Below the pieces are notes generated by a model that saw only the letters and a program-made list of their open reading frames with translations, ran no database searches and had not been told where the DNA came from. A DNA stretch of 61,764 nt, from assembly GCA_903919615.1 (NCBI GenBank), contig CAIXIX010000443.1, positions 1 to 61,764 on the forward strand, read 5' to 3'. Made by a program: the position numbers and the translations under genes. Shown piece after piece: positions 17,721 to 26,835 of this stretch. Numbering within the stretch: the stretch's first letter is position 1; every line of letters begins with the position of its first letter. This DNA is from an uncultured Chthonomonas sp. GTDB lineage: Bacteria > Armatimonadota > Chthonomonadetes > Chthonomonadales > Chthonomonadaceae.

Positions 17721-18836
17721 ATGTTCGATAACCTGATTAAACCTGCGCGTGCGCTCGGCTTCGATCCAGACCGTCTAAAGCTTCTTGATGCGCTCGTGGA
17801 AGATGGCATCACCGGTGGGCTGTACCCCGCCGCCGCCTATGCAGTAATGCGCCATGGCATGGTTGCTGCTCATGGAGCATTTGGCCATCCTCAGCCGGAC
17901 AGCTTTCCATCGGCGCGAACGCAGACAAACACAATCTTCGATATCGCCTCACTCACAAAGTCGTTCACAGGCGTGCTGTTAATGCGATCCGTTGAGCGTG
18001 GCAAAATATTACTCACGCAGTCGTTAGGAGCGGTGCTCCCGGCCGAAGCGGCTATGTCTCCTCTCGCTCACATCACGATCAAGCAGCTTGCTACGCACAC
18101 CTCTGGCTTGCCAGCATGGCTGCCCCTCTTCAAAAGCCCGCGGAGCGCAGTATCGGATATTCTGAACACTCATCCAACTGTGGAGCCGGGAACGAAATAC
18201 ACCTACAGCGACCTGGGGTACATATTGCTTGGGCATGTTGTCGCTCAAATCAATAGTAAACCGCTCGATCGTTTAGCTCATGACGAGCTATTTCAGCCTC
18301 TCGGAATGACCGACTCTGGCTACAATCCGCCGGTGCACCTTCATGCTCGCATCGCAGCCACCGGCCATTCCCGCGACCGGGTTGGACAGACGATTGTGGG
18401 TACCGTGCACGATGAGAATGCGAACGGATTGGGAGGCGTATCCGGGCATGCTGGTATCTTCTCTACCGTGCAGGACCTTTGCCGATTTGCGCTTGCCGTT
18501 CAGTTCCCAACGACTGCTGCGCACTTTTCCATTCCGCAGGCAGCGGGAGTAGCAGCCCGCCGTGTCGCCAGGGAGAGTCAGATCCCAGCCGCTGTGGGAA
18601 GCCACGGCATCGGCTGGTTCATTGGGGCGAATCCGTATCTGCCGTCCGGTGACCTCGCATCTCCAAAGGCTTACGGACACACGGGCTTCACTGGCACGAT
18701 GATTGTGTTTGAGCCGGACCTTGATCTCTGCATGATCCTGCTTACAAATCGAGTCTATATGCCTGGGGATGGCGCCGGAGTTTTGAAGCTGCGGCGCCAG
18801 TTTGTGAATATTGTTGTTGGATCGATCGATCAGTAG
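17721..18836 (+). CDS. Serine hydrolase, beta-lactamase class C / esterase family
   Basis: The 371-residue product has the penicillin-recognising triad: Ser77-x-x-Lys80 in 'DIASLTKSF', Tyr162-Ser-Asp in 'KYTYSDLGY' (YxN variant with Asp) and 'HTGF' in place of KTG. Such proteins are mostly esterases, D-amino acid peptidases or transesterases rather than true beta-lactamases. No signal peptide is seen, arguing for a cytoplasmic esterase or peptidase. The frame is open from a GTG at 17685 that overlaps the MFS stop, but the ATG at 17721 with GGGAAG upstream gives the more family-like N-terminus. It converges on rhaB with only eight bases between stops. Confidence 0.85.
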   Translation: MFDNLIKPARALGFDPDRLKLLDALVEDGITGGLYPAAAYAVMRHGMVAAHGAFGHPQPDSFPSARTQTNTIFDIASLTKSFTGVLLMRSVERGKILLTQSLGAVLPAEAAMSPLAHITIKQLATHTSGLPAWLPLFKSPRSAVSDILNTHPTVEPGTKYTYSDLGYILLGHVVAQINSKPLDRLAHDELFQPLGMTDSGYNPPVHLHARIAATGHSRDRVGQTIVGTVHDENANGLGGVSGHAGIFSTVQDLCRFALAVQFPTTAAHFSIPQAAGVAARRVARESQIPAAVGSHGIGWFIGANPYLPSGDLASPKAYGHTGFTGTMIVFEPDLDLCMILLTNRVYMPGDGAGVLKLRRQFVNIVVGSIDQ

Positions 18837-18844
18837 ACGTTCGA

Positions 18845-20345
18845 TCAGATCGTGCTAACCGCCGATTCTCTGATCTTCTGGAATCGCGCGTACGCTTCGT
18901 CCCACGTGGCGCTGTCTCTGCTCGGCTCATAAGTGATCAGCTCAAACGAGTTGCGAATGATCTGTCTTGCCTGCGCGAGATCCGCTATGTATCCGCGTCC
19001 AATGGCCTGTGTCAGAACATTTCCGGCCGCAGTCGCCTCGACCGGCCCTGCAATAACGGTTCTTCGTGTCGCATCTGCGGCAAGCTGGCAGAGCAGGCGA
19101 TTTTGCGTGCCGCCGCCAACGATATGAATGGTGCTAATCGGCTTGCCCCGGAACTCCTCAAGCTTCTCTACAACCCACCTGTATTTAAGTGCGAGGCTCT
19201 CCAGGCAACAGCGTACCATCGCACCAGGATCGTCTGGCGCGGTCTGTCCGGTACGTCGGCAGAAGCTCGCAATAGCGGCAGGCATGTCTACAGGCGATAG
19301 AAATTCAGTGTCGTCCGGCTCGATAAGCGCCGTAAACGGTTTGGCTTCAGCTGCAAGCTCTGTCAGGCGTGGGTAAGAGAGTTCGTTCCCGGATCTTGCC
19401 CAGGAGCGCCGACACTCCTGCACCAGCCAAAGGCCCATCACGTTTTTCAGTAAGCGAATCGTTCCGCATGCCCCACCCTCGTTTGTAAAATTGGCAGCCA
19501 GGGTTTGAGGTGAAATTCGGGGCCCACTTGTTTCGATACCAACAAGCGACCACGTGCCGCTAGAGATGTAAGCATAGTCTTCAACAAGCGCAGGCACTGC
19601 GACAACGGCCGAAGCGGTGTCGTGTTCTCCAGGAGCAATGACGGGAATGGCGCCTACCCCGCACTCTGTTGCGATGTCGGCCCGAAGCACGCCTACTGCT
19701 GTCGCAGTAGGCACTATTGGTGTGAGAATATCTGTGGGCAGGCCAAACTCCTTCAGGAGATCGATAGCCCAATCTCGAGCGCCAGGATCGACCATCTGAC
19801 TTGTGCTTGCGATGCTAAAACTCTGTGGCCTTAACACCCGTGAACCAGAAGTTGAGCAGGTCCGGCGTAAACAACAGCGTCTTCGCATACTCCAAAGCGG
19901 GCGATCCGGAAATCTTCATCTGCAGCAGTTGGTAGAGCGAATTGATCTGCATGAACTGAATGCCAGTTCTCTCGAATATTCGCTCCCGCGGAACTCTTCC
20001 AAATGCCTCTTCGAGCATGCCATCGTTTGCATGGTCTCGATAGTGGCGGGGAACCGCAAGCAGTGCGTCGTCCTTTCCAAGCAGGCCGAAGTCAACTCCC
20101 CACGTGTCTACCCCTATCGCTTCTATATCCTTGCCGAAATTGGCAGCCGCCATTGCCAGGCCGCGCTTAAGTTCAAGGAAAAGACGCGGAGTATCCCAGT
20201 GGAATGTGTCGAGGATCTTTACGGGCTGGTTCGAAAAGCGGTGTGCATCTTCGAGGCGAATTTTTTCACCGTCAAAAAAAGCGATGACTCCGCGTCCGCT
20301 CTCCGCCCCAAGATCAAACGCCAGAAACTTTGCCTCAGTAGCCAT
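18845..20345 (-). CDS. rhaB: Rhamnulokinase (FGGY kinase) interrupted by a one-base frameshift
   Basis: The frame from the ATG at 20345 encodes 'AKFLAFDLGAESGRGV', the ATP-binding opening of L-rhamnulokinase, and stops at 19815 after 'FTGVKATEF'. The +1 frame picks up at once with 'SIASTSQMVDP' and continues to 'IHIVGGGTQNRLLCQLAA' and the C-terminus at 18845. Joined, they give about 499 residues, the expected size for RhaB (E. coli about 489), which phosphorylates L-rhamnulose. The break lies in a run of four T's (coding strand GAG TTT TAG C). Both halves are otherwise intact with no other lesion, so a recent mutation, a sequencing error or true recoding are all possible. No rhaA or rhaD is nearby. 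Confidence 0.85.
19814..19823 (-). other. Frameshift site in rhaB: GAG-TTT-TAG-C
   Basis: On the coding strand Phe codon TTT is followed by the stop TAG and then C. A +1 slip lets tRNA-Phe re-pair perfectly with the overlapping TTT and read AGC next, restoring the RhaB frame. This has the same logic as the RF2 (prfB) +1 site, but no upstream Shine-Dalgarno-like stimulator is obvious, so recoding is only a hypothesis. Confidence 0.55.
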
Positions 20346-20494
20346 TTATAAATCTCCACATCCATCTACCGTCAACGCCTATGGTTAGCCTCAAGTGGGA
20401 AATCTCCTGCAAGGAATCGAGTTGTCGTATTTTATGTTGGAGCCGAGCGTGGTCGGACGCGATCTGATCACTTAGCCTGCCTATGTCAGCATCC

Positions 20495-22189
20495 TCATTG
20501 CTTTGTAATCGCATGAGTTATTGGCTTCCAAGCCAGGACCTGATGAGCGGCGACTAGCGCCTCCCGCAACTCTGGGTAGGACACAGCCTGCAAAGCGCAA
20601 TCATGCTTCATTGCTATGTCTGCAGCCAGTGCGGCAGATTGCCCCAGGATCATGAACACAGGCTCCATTCGAATTGAGCCGTAAGCGATGTGGGTAGCAG
20701 CCAGGCAGACTGGTACCATCAGGTTATCGCAATCGGACCTTCGCGGAATGATCGAACGATACGAGATCGGGTATGGAGGAGAGCCTCCAACCTGAACATC
20801 GCCTTCATTTCGCACAGCGCCATCCTCAATGAGTCTGCGACAGTTGTGAGAATCCATTGTATACGCGGCAAGTCCGATTGAGTCAGAAGCGACGGCGCTG
20901 CCCGTGCAGTTATGCTCGGTCATCACATAGTCTGATACCATTCGGCGAGCTTCTCGAATATATAGCGCATGTGGCCAACCGTCTGTATTCGGAAACTCAT
21001 CTTTGCATAGACCATACTGCTTGATACCGTCGCGGACCCTTTGAGGCACATGCGGATCGTTGGATAAGTAGTACATCAACCCCATCTGATAAGTTACGTG
21101 CTGTTGAAATATACGCTCACGAGTACGATAGCTGCCATCGGGAAACTGATAGTTCATGCCGATATAATCGGTTGAGACGGGTCCATCATTATTCTTGTCA
21201 AACTTGCCGCCCTTAAGGTCATCGAATTTATCAAATACGCTCGTCCAACCCGTATCGAGCAGCCGCTCCAAGAGTTTGTACTGGTTTGGATCGTAATGAT
21301 GTGGCTTCGGGAACGTAGTACGGTTATCAGGAATGGTAGTCAGACACATTCGGAAGTTGTAAGCCTGAACGCGCGAATCACTAGACCCTCGAGGAGGAAG
21401 AGGCGTGTCATCAATTCCAGGCAAAACGCCGCTGGCAGGCTCACCGACGACAACATAGGGGTCAATCCTCCGGTCGAACTGATGCAGATTACGCATCTCA
21501 ACGCCATTGAGAGTCTCCTCGTATTCCGAATTCGCCTCACGACCAACGCGATATTTTACATGAGACTTCGCCATGAGGTCGCCCTCATAACCTGCGTCGA
21601 TAAAGACTCTTGCGGCTACAGTTAGGCCGCTCTCCATCGTTATGGAGACAATATGCCCATTTTTGGCGCTTACACTCTGCAGAAACTCCCGGTAGTACAC
21701 TGCGATATGGTTTTCGCTAACCATCGTGTCGTAGATATGTTCGGCCACATGCGGCTCAAAACGCCACTCTTCGGGTTCTCGGTAGTGCGCACCTACAGCC
21801 CTGTAGAAATCGCGCGACATGCCGCCAATGGCATCCTTATTTCCAATGTCGGTATTGCTCAGACCACCCGCAGTGAGTCCGCCGAGGTGGGCTCCTTGCT
21901 CTATCACAACGACGCTGTGACCGCTTCGTCTCAACTGGACCGCAGCGATGATCCCTGCCGAGGTTCCACCGTAAACACAGGCATCTGCACGAACCGTATG
22001 CAACACAAACCGATGTTTTGGTGCCGTATAGTAGTGCAATCCTGCTGGAACGGTACCCGGTTTCGCGACTGGTGGGGTTCGTCTCGCAGCGTCCCCTACA
22101 GAAGGCTGCTGTGCCAGGGAATGCAGCGGAGCGGAAAACAGGGTGATCGCAATGACGAATAAATTGATACTCCAGTGCTTTAACTGCAT
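20495..22189 (-). CDS. Secreted FAD-dependent oxidoreductase (FAD_oxidored type)
   Basis: The 564-residue product has a signal peptide (residues 1-27, 'PLHSLAQQP'). The dinucleotide-binding fold is clear at about residues 70-96: 'ACVYGGTSAGIIAAVQLRR' followed by 'VVVIEQ', with 'HLGGLTAGGLSNTD' next, typical of the large FAD-dependent oxidoreductase family (PF12831) found in carbohydrate-utilisation loci of Planctomycetes and Armatimonadota. The C-terminal FAD contact is represented by 'IPRRSDCDNLMVPVCL' and 'MEPVFMILGQSAALAA'. The substrate is unknown; a sugar or sugar-derived alcohol is inferred from the neighbouring rhamnulokinase. Export of a flavoprotein in this way would normally use Sec with external folding, or Tat; no twin Arg is present. 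Confidence 0.85.
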   Translation of the reverse strand: MQLKHWSINLFVIAITLFSAPLHSLAQQPSVGDAARRTPPVAKPGTVPAGLHYYTAPKHRFVLHTVRADACVYGGTSAGIIAAVQLRRSGHSVVVIEQGAHLGGLTAGGLSNTDIGNKDAIGGMSRDFYRAVGAHYREPEEWRFEPHVAEHIYDTMVSENHIAVYYREFLQSVSAKNGHIVSITMESGLTVAARVFIDAGYEGDLMAKSHVKYRVGREANSEYEETLNGVEMRNLHQFDRRIDPYVVVGEPASGVLPGIDDTPLPPRGSSDSRVQAYNFRMCLTTIPDNRTTFPKPHHYDPNQYKLLERLLDTGWTSVFDKFDDLKGGKFDKNNDGPVSTDYIGMNYQFPDGSYRTRERIFQQHVTYQMGLMYYLSNDPHVPQRVRDGIKQYGLCKDEFPNTDGWPHALYIREARRMVSDYVMTEHNCTGSAVASDSIGLAAYTMDSHNCRRLIEDGAVRNEGDVQVGGSPPYPISYRSIIPRRSDCDNLMVPVCLAATHIAYGSIRMEPVFMILGQSAALAADIAMKHDCALQAVSYPELREALVAAHQVLAWKPITHAITKQ

Positions 22190-22238
22190 AGGTTCGAAGA
22201 GGCTCCATCTAACTGATATGTGATCGTCTGAATATGGC

Positions 22239-22267
22239 TTGACGCCTCGGACGTATTTACGTATACT
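22239..22267 (+). promoter_or_regulatory. Sigma70-type promoter immediately before mutS
   Basis: TTGACG (22239-22244), 17-base spacer, TATACT (22262-22267). Transcription is expected to begin at about 22273-22277, that is, at or a few bases before the mutS ATG at 22277, leaving no room for a Shine-Dalgarno site. Confidence 0.65.
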
Positions 22268-22276
22268 GCAGCCATT

Positions 22277-24952
22277 ATGTCAGACCCTAATTCCACCCAG
22301 CAAGGTCGCGCACTGCCTGCTTCCGTTCCACCTGGCTACGCGGGCGGAACTCCACTGATGATCCAGTATTTTGCGACACGGGCAGAGTACCCGGGCGCAG
22401 TATTGTTAATGCGTGTTGGCGATTTCTTTGAAGCCTATGGCGACGACGCCGAACTAATTGTCCGCGAACTGAACATAACACTGACAGGTCGCGAAGACGG
22501 CGGCTTGCGGATCCCTATGGCTGGCGTACCTCACCACGCAATGGAGAGGTATGTCGCACGGCTGATCGCGAAGGGCCACCGGATCGCGATAATGGATCAG
22601 GTGGAAGATCCGCGTTTTGCCAAGGGCCTCGTCAAGCGAAAAATTACCCGTGTGCTCACACCTGGCACCGTACTCGAAGACAACATGCTCGACTCCAGAA
22701 CGAATAACTATCTGGTGGCGGCCGTTGTTGGCGATCCCGTTGCGGGTGTCGGCATCGTCGATATCTCGACGGGAGAGTTCCTTACGACTGAGATCGAGGG
22801 GGATCGCCGTGTTGAGCAACTTCTGGACGAGATAATGCGACTCGAGCCTGCAGAAGTCCTGCTTCCAGAAGGCGCTAACAACGAACTAATCGAGGCTATT
22901 CGATCCTCGTGCGGAGCGACAGTAACGACCTACGCACCTCACCCGGGAGCTTCCGCTAGCGCGACAAAGAGCAGCCGCACCGTGCTGCTTGATCACTTTC
23001 AGACGCAATCGTTGCGTGGATTTGGCTGTGATGAATACACATCTGGCCTCGACGCATGCGCGCTCGTAATGCGCTATCTGCAGGACAACCAGGTGAATGC
23101 GCTGACGCACATTAGGTCGTTGAGCACCTATTCCTGCCGCGATTTCATGATGCTCGATGCGCCAGCTAGAAAGCATCTTGAACTAACGTCTTCACTTTCA
23201 GACGGAGGCCGTCAGCGCACCCTTCTAGGAGTTCTGGACGAGACTCTTACTCCTATGGGAGGCCGGCTTCTAAGGAACTGGCTGCTGGAGCCGCTGCTTG
23301 ATGTCTCTCGAATTCGCCGGCGGCATGAAGCAGTCAATGAGATCGTACATGATGCCATTCTCCGAGGAGACCTTCGCGAACTGCTTCGAGGAATGGGTGA
23401 TATGGAGCGGCTCGTAAGCCGCTCTGCCGCCGGGCTTGCAAACGCGAGAGATCTTGTTGCGCTCGCATCCGCGTTGAACAGGCTATCGGGGATTTCGCTC
23501 GCGCTTTCAACTTGCCAGTCGGAACGGCTCTGCGATATCTCTCAGAGGCTTGCTAATCCACCAGAGATTGCACAGAGAATCTCTCGTGCACTCGTTGACG
23601 ACCCACCTGCCGGTTTGCGCGAAGGCGGCATGATTCGTGAAGGATTCAATATCGAACTCGACAAGCTGCAATCTGCGGCGAATGCAGCAAGGGCCTGGAT
23701 TGCCAGCCTCGAAACCACGGAGCGTGAGCGCACCAGCATCCCCTCTTTGAAGGTAGGCTACAATGCCGTCTTCGGTTACTATATCGAGGTTACTCGGGCC
23801 AATCTCGCTAAGGTCCCCGAAAACTACATCCGTAAGCAGACAACTTCCAACTCCGAGCGATACATTACTCCGGAACTGAAGGAGTATGAGGCCCGCGTGC
23901 TTGGCGCGGATGAGAAAGCAGTTGAGCTCGAGTACGAGCTATTTCTTGGAGTTCGAGAGCGGGTTGCCGAAGCGGCTGCAGATGTGCTAGCAGTAGCAAG
24001 AGCCGTATCCGAGCTGGACGTCCTCACAGGATTCGCGGAGACAGCGGTGCGCAGGCAGTATGTAAAGCCAGAGGTTAATGCAGAAGACGCGATCGAGATC
24101 AAAGGCGGTCGGCACCCCGTTATCGAGTGGATCGGCGCGCATGGCGCCTACATTCCCAACGACTGCAAACTGGATAGTAGCTGCTCGATGTACGTGATCA
24201 CCGGGCCAAACATGAGCGGCAAATCGAGTTATCTCCGCCAGGTAGCGCTGATTGTTCTGATGGCTCAAACGGGATCCTTTGTACCTGCCGACTCGGCCGT
24301 AGTTGGTGTTGTGGATCGCATCTTCACCCGCGTTGGCGCCCACGATGAGCTCGCAAGCGGGCAATCGACCTTTATGGTGGAGATGAACGAGACTGCAAAT
24401 ATCCTGAACAATGCATCGCTGCGAAGCCTCGTTGTGCTGGATGAGATAGGCAGAGGAACGAGCACCTATGATGGCCTCTCCATTGCGTGGGCGGTGGCAG
24501 AACATCTCACGTCGATTGGCTGTAAAACGCTTTTTGCCACACACTACCACCATCTTAATGAGCTTGCTAAACAGTTTCCCGTCGTTCATAACTACCGGAT
24601 TGCCGTGAAGGAGCAAGGGGACCATATCGTTTGGCTGCGTAAGCTTGTGCCTGGTGGAACAGACAGAAGATACGGAATTCATGTTGCCAGAATGGCAGGG
24701 ATACCGGTGGAGGTAATCGATCGAGCCCGTGAGGTTCTGAAGGCTCTGGAGAAGAATGGCGCAGGAGCAACCCGCGACCTGGGCAGCATTGCTGCCGGCG
24801 CCATTACTGCAAAGAAACAAAAGATACAGCTAACTCTATTTGAAGCAGAGAAGCACCCCGTTATCGAAGAGTTGGAAGATTTGGATGTGACCGCTCTCAC
24901 TCCGATTGAGGCGCTGATGAAGCTGGATCAATGGAAGCGTAAGCTCAACTGA
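22277..24952 (+). CDS. mutS: DNA mismatch repair protein MutS
   Basis: The 891-residue product has every MutS1 hallmark: the mismatch-reading Phe-x-Glu motif at residues 50-52 ('MRVGDFFEAYGDD'), core and clamp domains, the Walker A loop at about 641-650 ('ITGPNMSGKSSYLRQV') and Walker B with the dimer loop at about 718 ('VVLDEIGRGTSTYDG'). 'FATHYHHLNEL' is the conserved switch. It recognises base mismatches and recruits MutL; mutL is not in the window. There is no ribosome site upstream and a good promoter ends about ten bases before the ATG, so the mRNA is likely leaderless. It converges on a glycosidase gene 12 bases away. Confidence 0.97.
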   Translation: MSDPNSTQQGRALPASVPPGYAGGTPLMIQYFATRAEYPGAVLLMRVGDFFEAYGDDAELIVRELNITLTGREDGGLRIPMAGVPHHAMERYVARLIAKGHRIAIMDQVEDPRFAKGLVKRKITRVLTPGTVLEDNMLDSRTNNYLVAAVVGDPVAGVGIVDISTGEFLTTEIEGDRRVEQLLDEIMRLEPAEVLLPEGANNELIEAIRSSCGATVTTYAPHPGASASATKSSRTVLLDHFQTQSLRGFGCDEYTSGLDACALVMRYLQDNQVNALTHIRSLSTYSCRDFMMLDAPARKHLELTSSLSDGGRQRTLLGVLDETLTPMGGRLLRNWLLEPLLDVSRIRRRHEAVNEIVHDAILRGDLRELLRGMGDMERLVSRSAAGLANARDLVALASALNRLSGISLALSTCQSERLCDISQRLANPPEIAQRISRALVDDPPAGLREGGMIREGFNIELDKLQSAANAARAWIASLETTERERTSIPSLKVGYNAVFGYYIEVTRANLAKVPENYIRKQTTSNSERYITPELKEYEARVLGADEKAVELEYELFLGVRERVAEAAADVLAVARAVSELDVLTGFAETAVRRQYVKPEVNAEDAIEIKGGRHPVIEWIGAHGAYIPNDCKLDSSCSMYVITGPNMSGKSSYLRQVALIVLMAQTGSFVPADSAVVGVVDRIFTRVGAHDELASGQSTFMVEMNETANILNNASLRSLVVLDEIGRGTSTYDGLSIAWAVAEHLTSIGCKTLFATHYHHLNELAKQFPVVHNYRIAVKEQGDHIVWLRKLVPGGTDRRYGIHVARMAGIPVEVIDRAREVLKALEKNGAGATRDLGSIAAGAITAKKQKIQLTLFEAEKHPVIEELEDLDVTALTPIEALMKLDQWKRKLN

Positions 24953-24964
24953 TCGAGCCAACCA

Positions 24965-26800
24965 CTACTCAAACCGAATATCATCGAGGTAGAAGGTGAT
25001 CGGTTCACCAGCCCCCCCGAGCGTCCATGCAAATCCGGTCTTGATTCGGGTAAGGTCCTTGCCCTTTAGGTCGATCGTGTACTGTTTCCACTCATTCGTG
25101 AGCAGTACATCAGGTAGCTGAGTTAGCGCTGTATCGTGGTACGGTTTGTCGCTTTTAAGCAATCCGCAGATAAACGTTATCTTCTCACCGCCCTTGGCGC
25201 CACGGGACCAGAAGGTTAACTTTGTCGCTCCTGTTAAGTTCATTCCTCCTGGAAGATCTCCCCAATCGTTCGCAGGATCCTGCCACACTACCCCACCCCA
25301 GTTATCTCTTGCCGAATAATCGACACGCATACAAGTCTTGCCACTATGCGGCTTGTCTTCACACTTTTCATCCACATGAATCGCACCCGTGTTGCCCATA
25401 TAACCGGACGGAATGTAGCTTCGTCCAGCCGCTCCGCCTTCGTCGTAGACCACATACGGCAGTTTTGCACCCTTTCCAGGAGCAGCCTTCGCGGTTTCAG
25501 CCCGCGGACCGCTTGCGTGCAGGGGGATATTCGCTACGGCGGCGCCACCACGCGAATCGCGCGCGTAAGCAAACAACCGGTAGATTCCGCCGCTGGAAGG
25601 CAGCTTAATCGTCGCCCCCTTCGCATCTGCCACCGTAATAGAGTCGGGAAAGGTTGGAGGCGCAGTTTCTGTGGCTCCATTCGTGTTGACGTTGCGCACA
25701 TCTGCCTGAAGCACCCACGTCACTTTAGGCGCGCTGATATCATGCGAGGCAATATCCAGGACAGCGTGAACTGTTGCCCCAGGATCGGCCTCCGAGCGGT
25801 CTACCTTCAGCGATTTGATCTCCGGGCAAGGATGTTCGACGCTCTTACCAGTCCAGAGTTGTGAAAGCGTATCGATTGCTCCGAGTCTGGAGCCATCCGG
25901 AAGCATCAGGCCAAACCATGTTGCAGTCGCTTCCTGCTTGTTGCCCCAGGCGAACGCGTAACTGCCAAGACAGAGGGGCTGATTGCTGATGCTCTTTGTG
26001 TAGGTAGCGGTATAGGATTGCTGTTTCGCGCTGCTTGAAAGCTCCTCTACGGCATTGAACGAGTTCGTGCCAATCTCCCAGACTCCGGCCGGGCCAAACT
26101 CGGTGATAACATAGGGCTTTGTTCCGCCCGCAGCTTTGTAGCGTTCGGCAACGCTTGGACCGCCGCCGTAAGAGTTAATCCCGACCACATCAATATTAGG
26201 ACAGAGTCGATTGATGTTCTTAACCTTGGAAGCGCCAAGCTCAGCAATAACCGTCATCGTTGGATGATTAGGATCGAGCTGTTTCACCATGGACGCGAGG
26301 TTATTGATAGCAGACCAGATAGCGGCGCCGTTGCCGTCACCCTCCATCTCGTTCCCGAGCGCCCACATCAAAAGCGCAGGATGGCTGCGATACCGTGTTA
26401 CCGCGGCCCGTACCTCTTCGATCTGTTTTGCCACCTGTTCCGCATTGTTGTAGTCGAAACCGTGTTCTCTGTGTCCCAGCCAGATGCCCAACGTGACGGT
26501 AAGTCCCAGCTTCTGCGCTTCGTCCAACAAGGGACCTGCATTGTCGACGCCCCAGGTTCTAAACGAGTTTCCTCCCATATCCTTGAGAAGCGTTTTCGAG
26601 CCGTCACCGCCTGCACCCTTGATGAAAAAGAAGGCGCCATTTCTGATAAGCTGGAACCCACCTGCGTTGTGTTCTATCTGAACTTTGCTTCCAGACTGCA
26701 CGAGCGCCTCCGATACCAAACCGCCAGGGCTTGCAAATGAAACCTGCCATGTGCCCCCCAGCACTAATACCGCCAGCATTGTTAGTAGTGTGTATTTCAT
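24965..26800 (-). CDS. Secreted glycoside hydrolase (GH2/GH5-like TIM barrel) with C-terminal carbohydrate-binding-like domain
   Basis: The 611-residue product has a signal peptide (residues 1-24). The catalytic barrel shows 'GNSFRTWGVDNAG', acid/base Glu151 in 'MWALGNEME' and nucleophile Glu234 in 'PYVITEFGPAGVW', the clan GH-A pattern. From about residue 340 there is an Ig-like segment, and from about 455 a beta-sandwich with 'YDEGGAAGRSYIPSGYMG' and a final 'ITFYLDDIRFE', resembling carbohydrate-binding modules. ATG at 26800 is chosen because AAGGA lies five bases upstream. It directly follows the LacI-type regulator gene, suggesting that the regulator controls it. Substrate unknown; a beta-linked glucan or mannan is plausible. 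Confidence 0.82.
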   Translation of the reverse strand: MKYTLLTMLAVLVLGGTWQVSFASPGGLVSEALVQSGSKVQIEHNAGGFQLIRNGAFFFIKGAGGDGSKTLLKDMGGNSFRTWGVDNAGPLLDEAQKLGLTVTLGIWLGHREHGFDYNNAEQVAKQIEEVRAAVTRYRSHPALLMWALGNEMEGDGNGAAIWSAINNLASMVKQLDPNHPTMTVIAELGASKVKNINRLCPNIDVVGINSYGGGPSVAERYKAAGGTKPYVITEFGPAGVWEIGTNSFNAVEELSSSAKQQSYTATYTKSISNQPLCLGSYAFAWGNKQEATATWFGLMLPDGSRLGAIDTLSQLWTGKSVEHPCPEIKSLKVDRSEADPGATVHAVLDIASHDISAPKVTWVLQADVRNVNTNGATETAPPTFPDSITVADAKGATIKLPSSGGIYRLFAYARDSRGGAAVANIPLHASGPRAETAKAAPGKGAKLPYVVYDEGGAAGRSYIPSGYMGNTGAIHVDEKCEDKPHSGKTCMRVDYSARDNWGGVVWQDPANDWGDLPGGMNLTGATKLTFWSRGAKGGEKITFICGLLKSDKPYHDTALTQLPDVLLTNEWKQYTIDLKGKDLTRIKTGFAWTLGGAGEPITFYLDDIRFE

Positions 26801-26835
26801 AGGTTTCCTTGGTAGCGATTGAAGCGGTGACTGTG

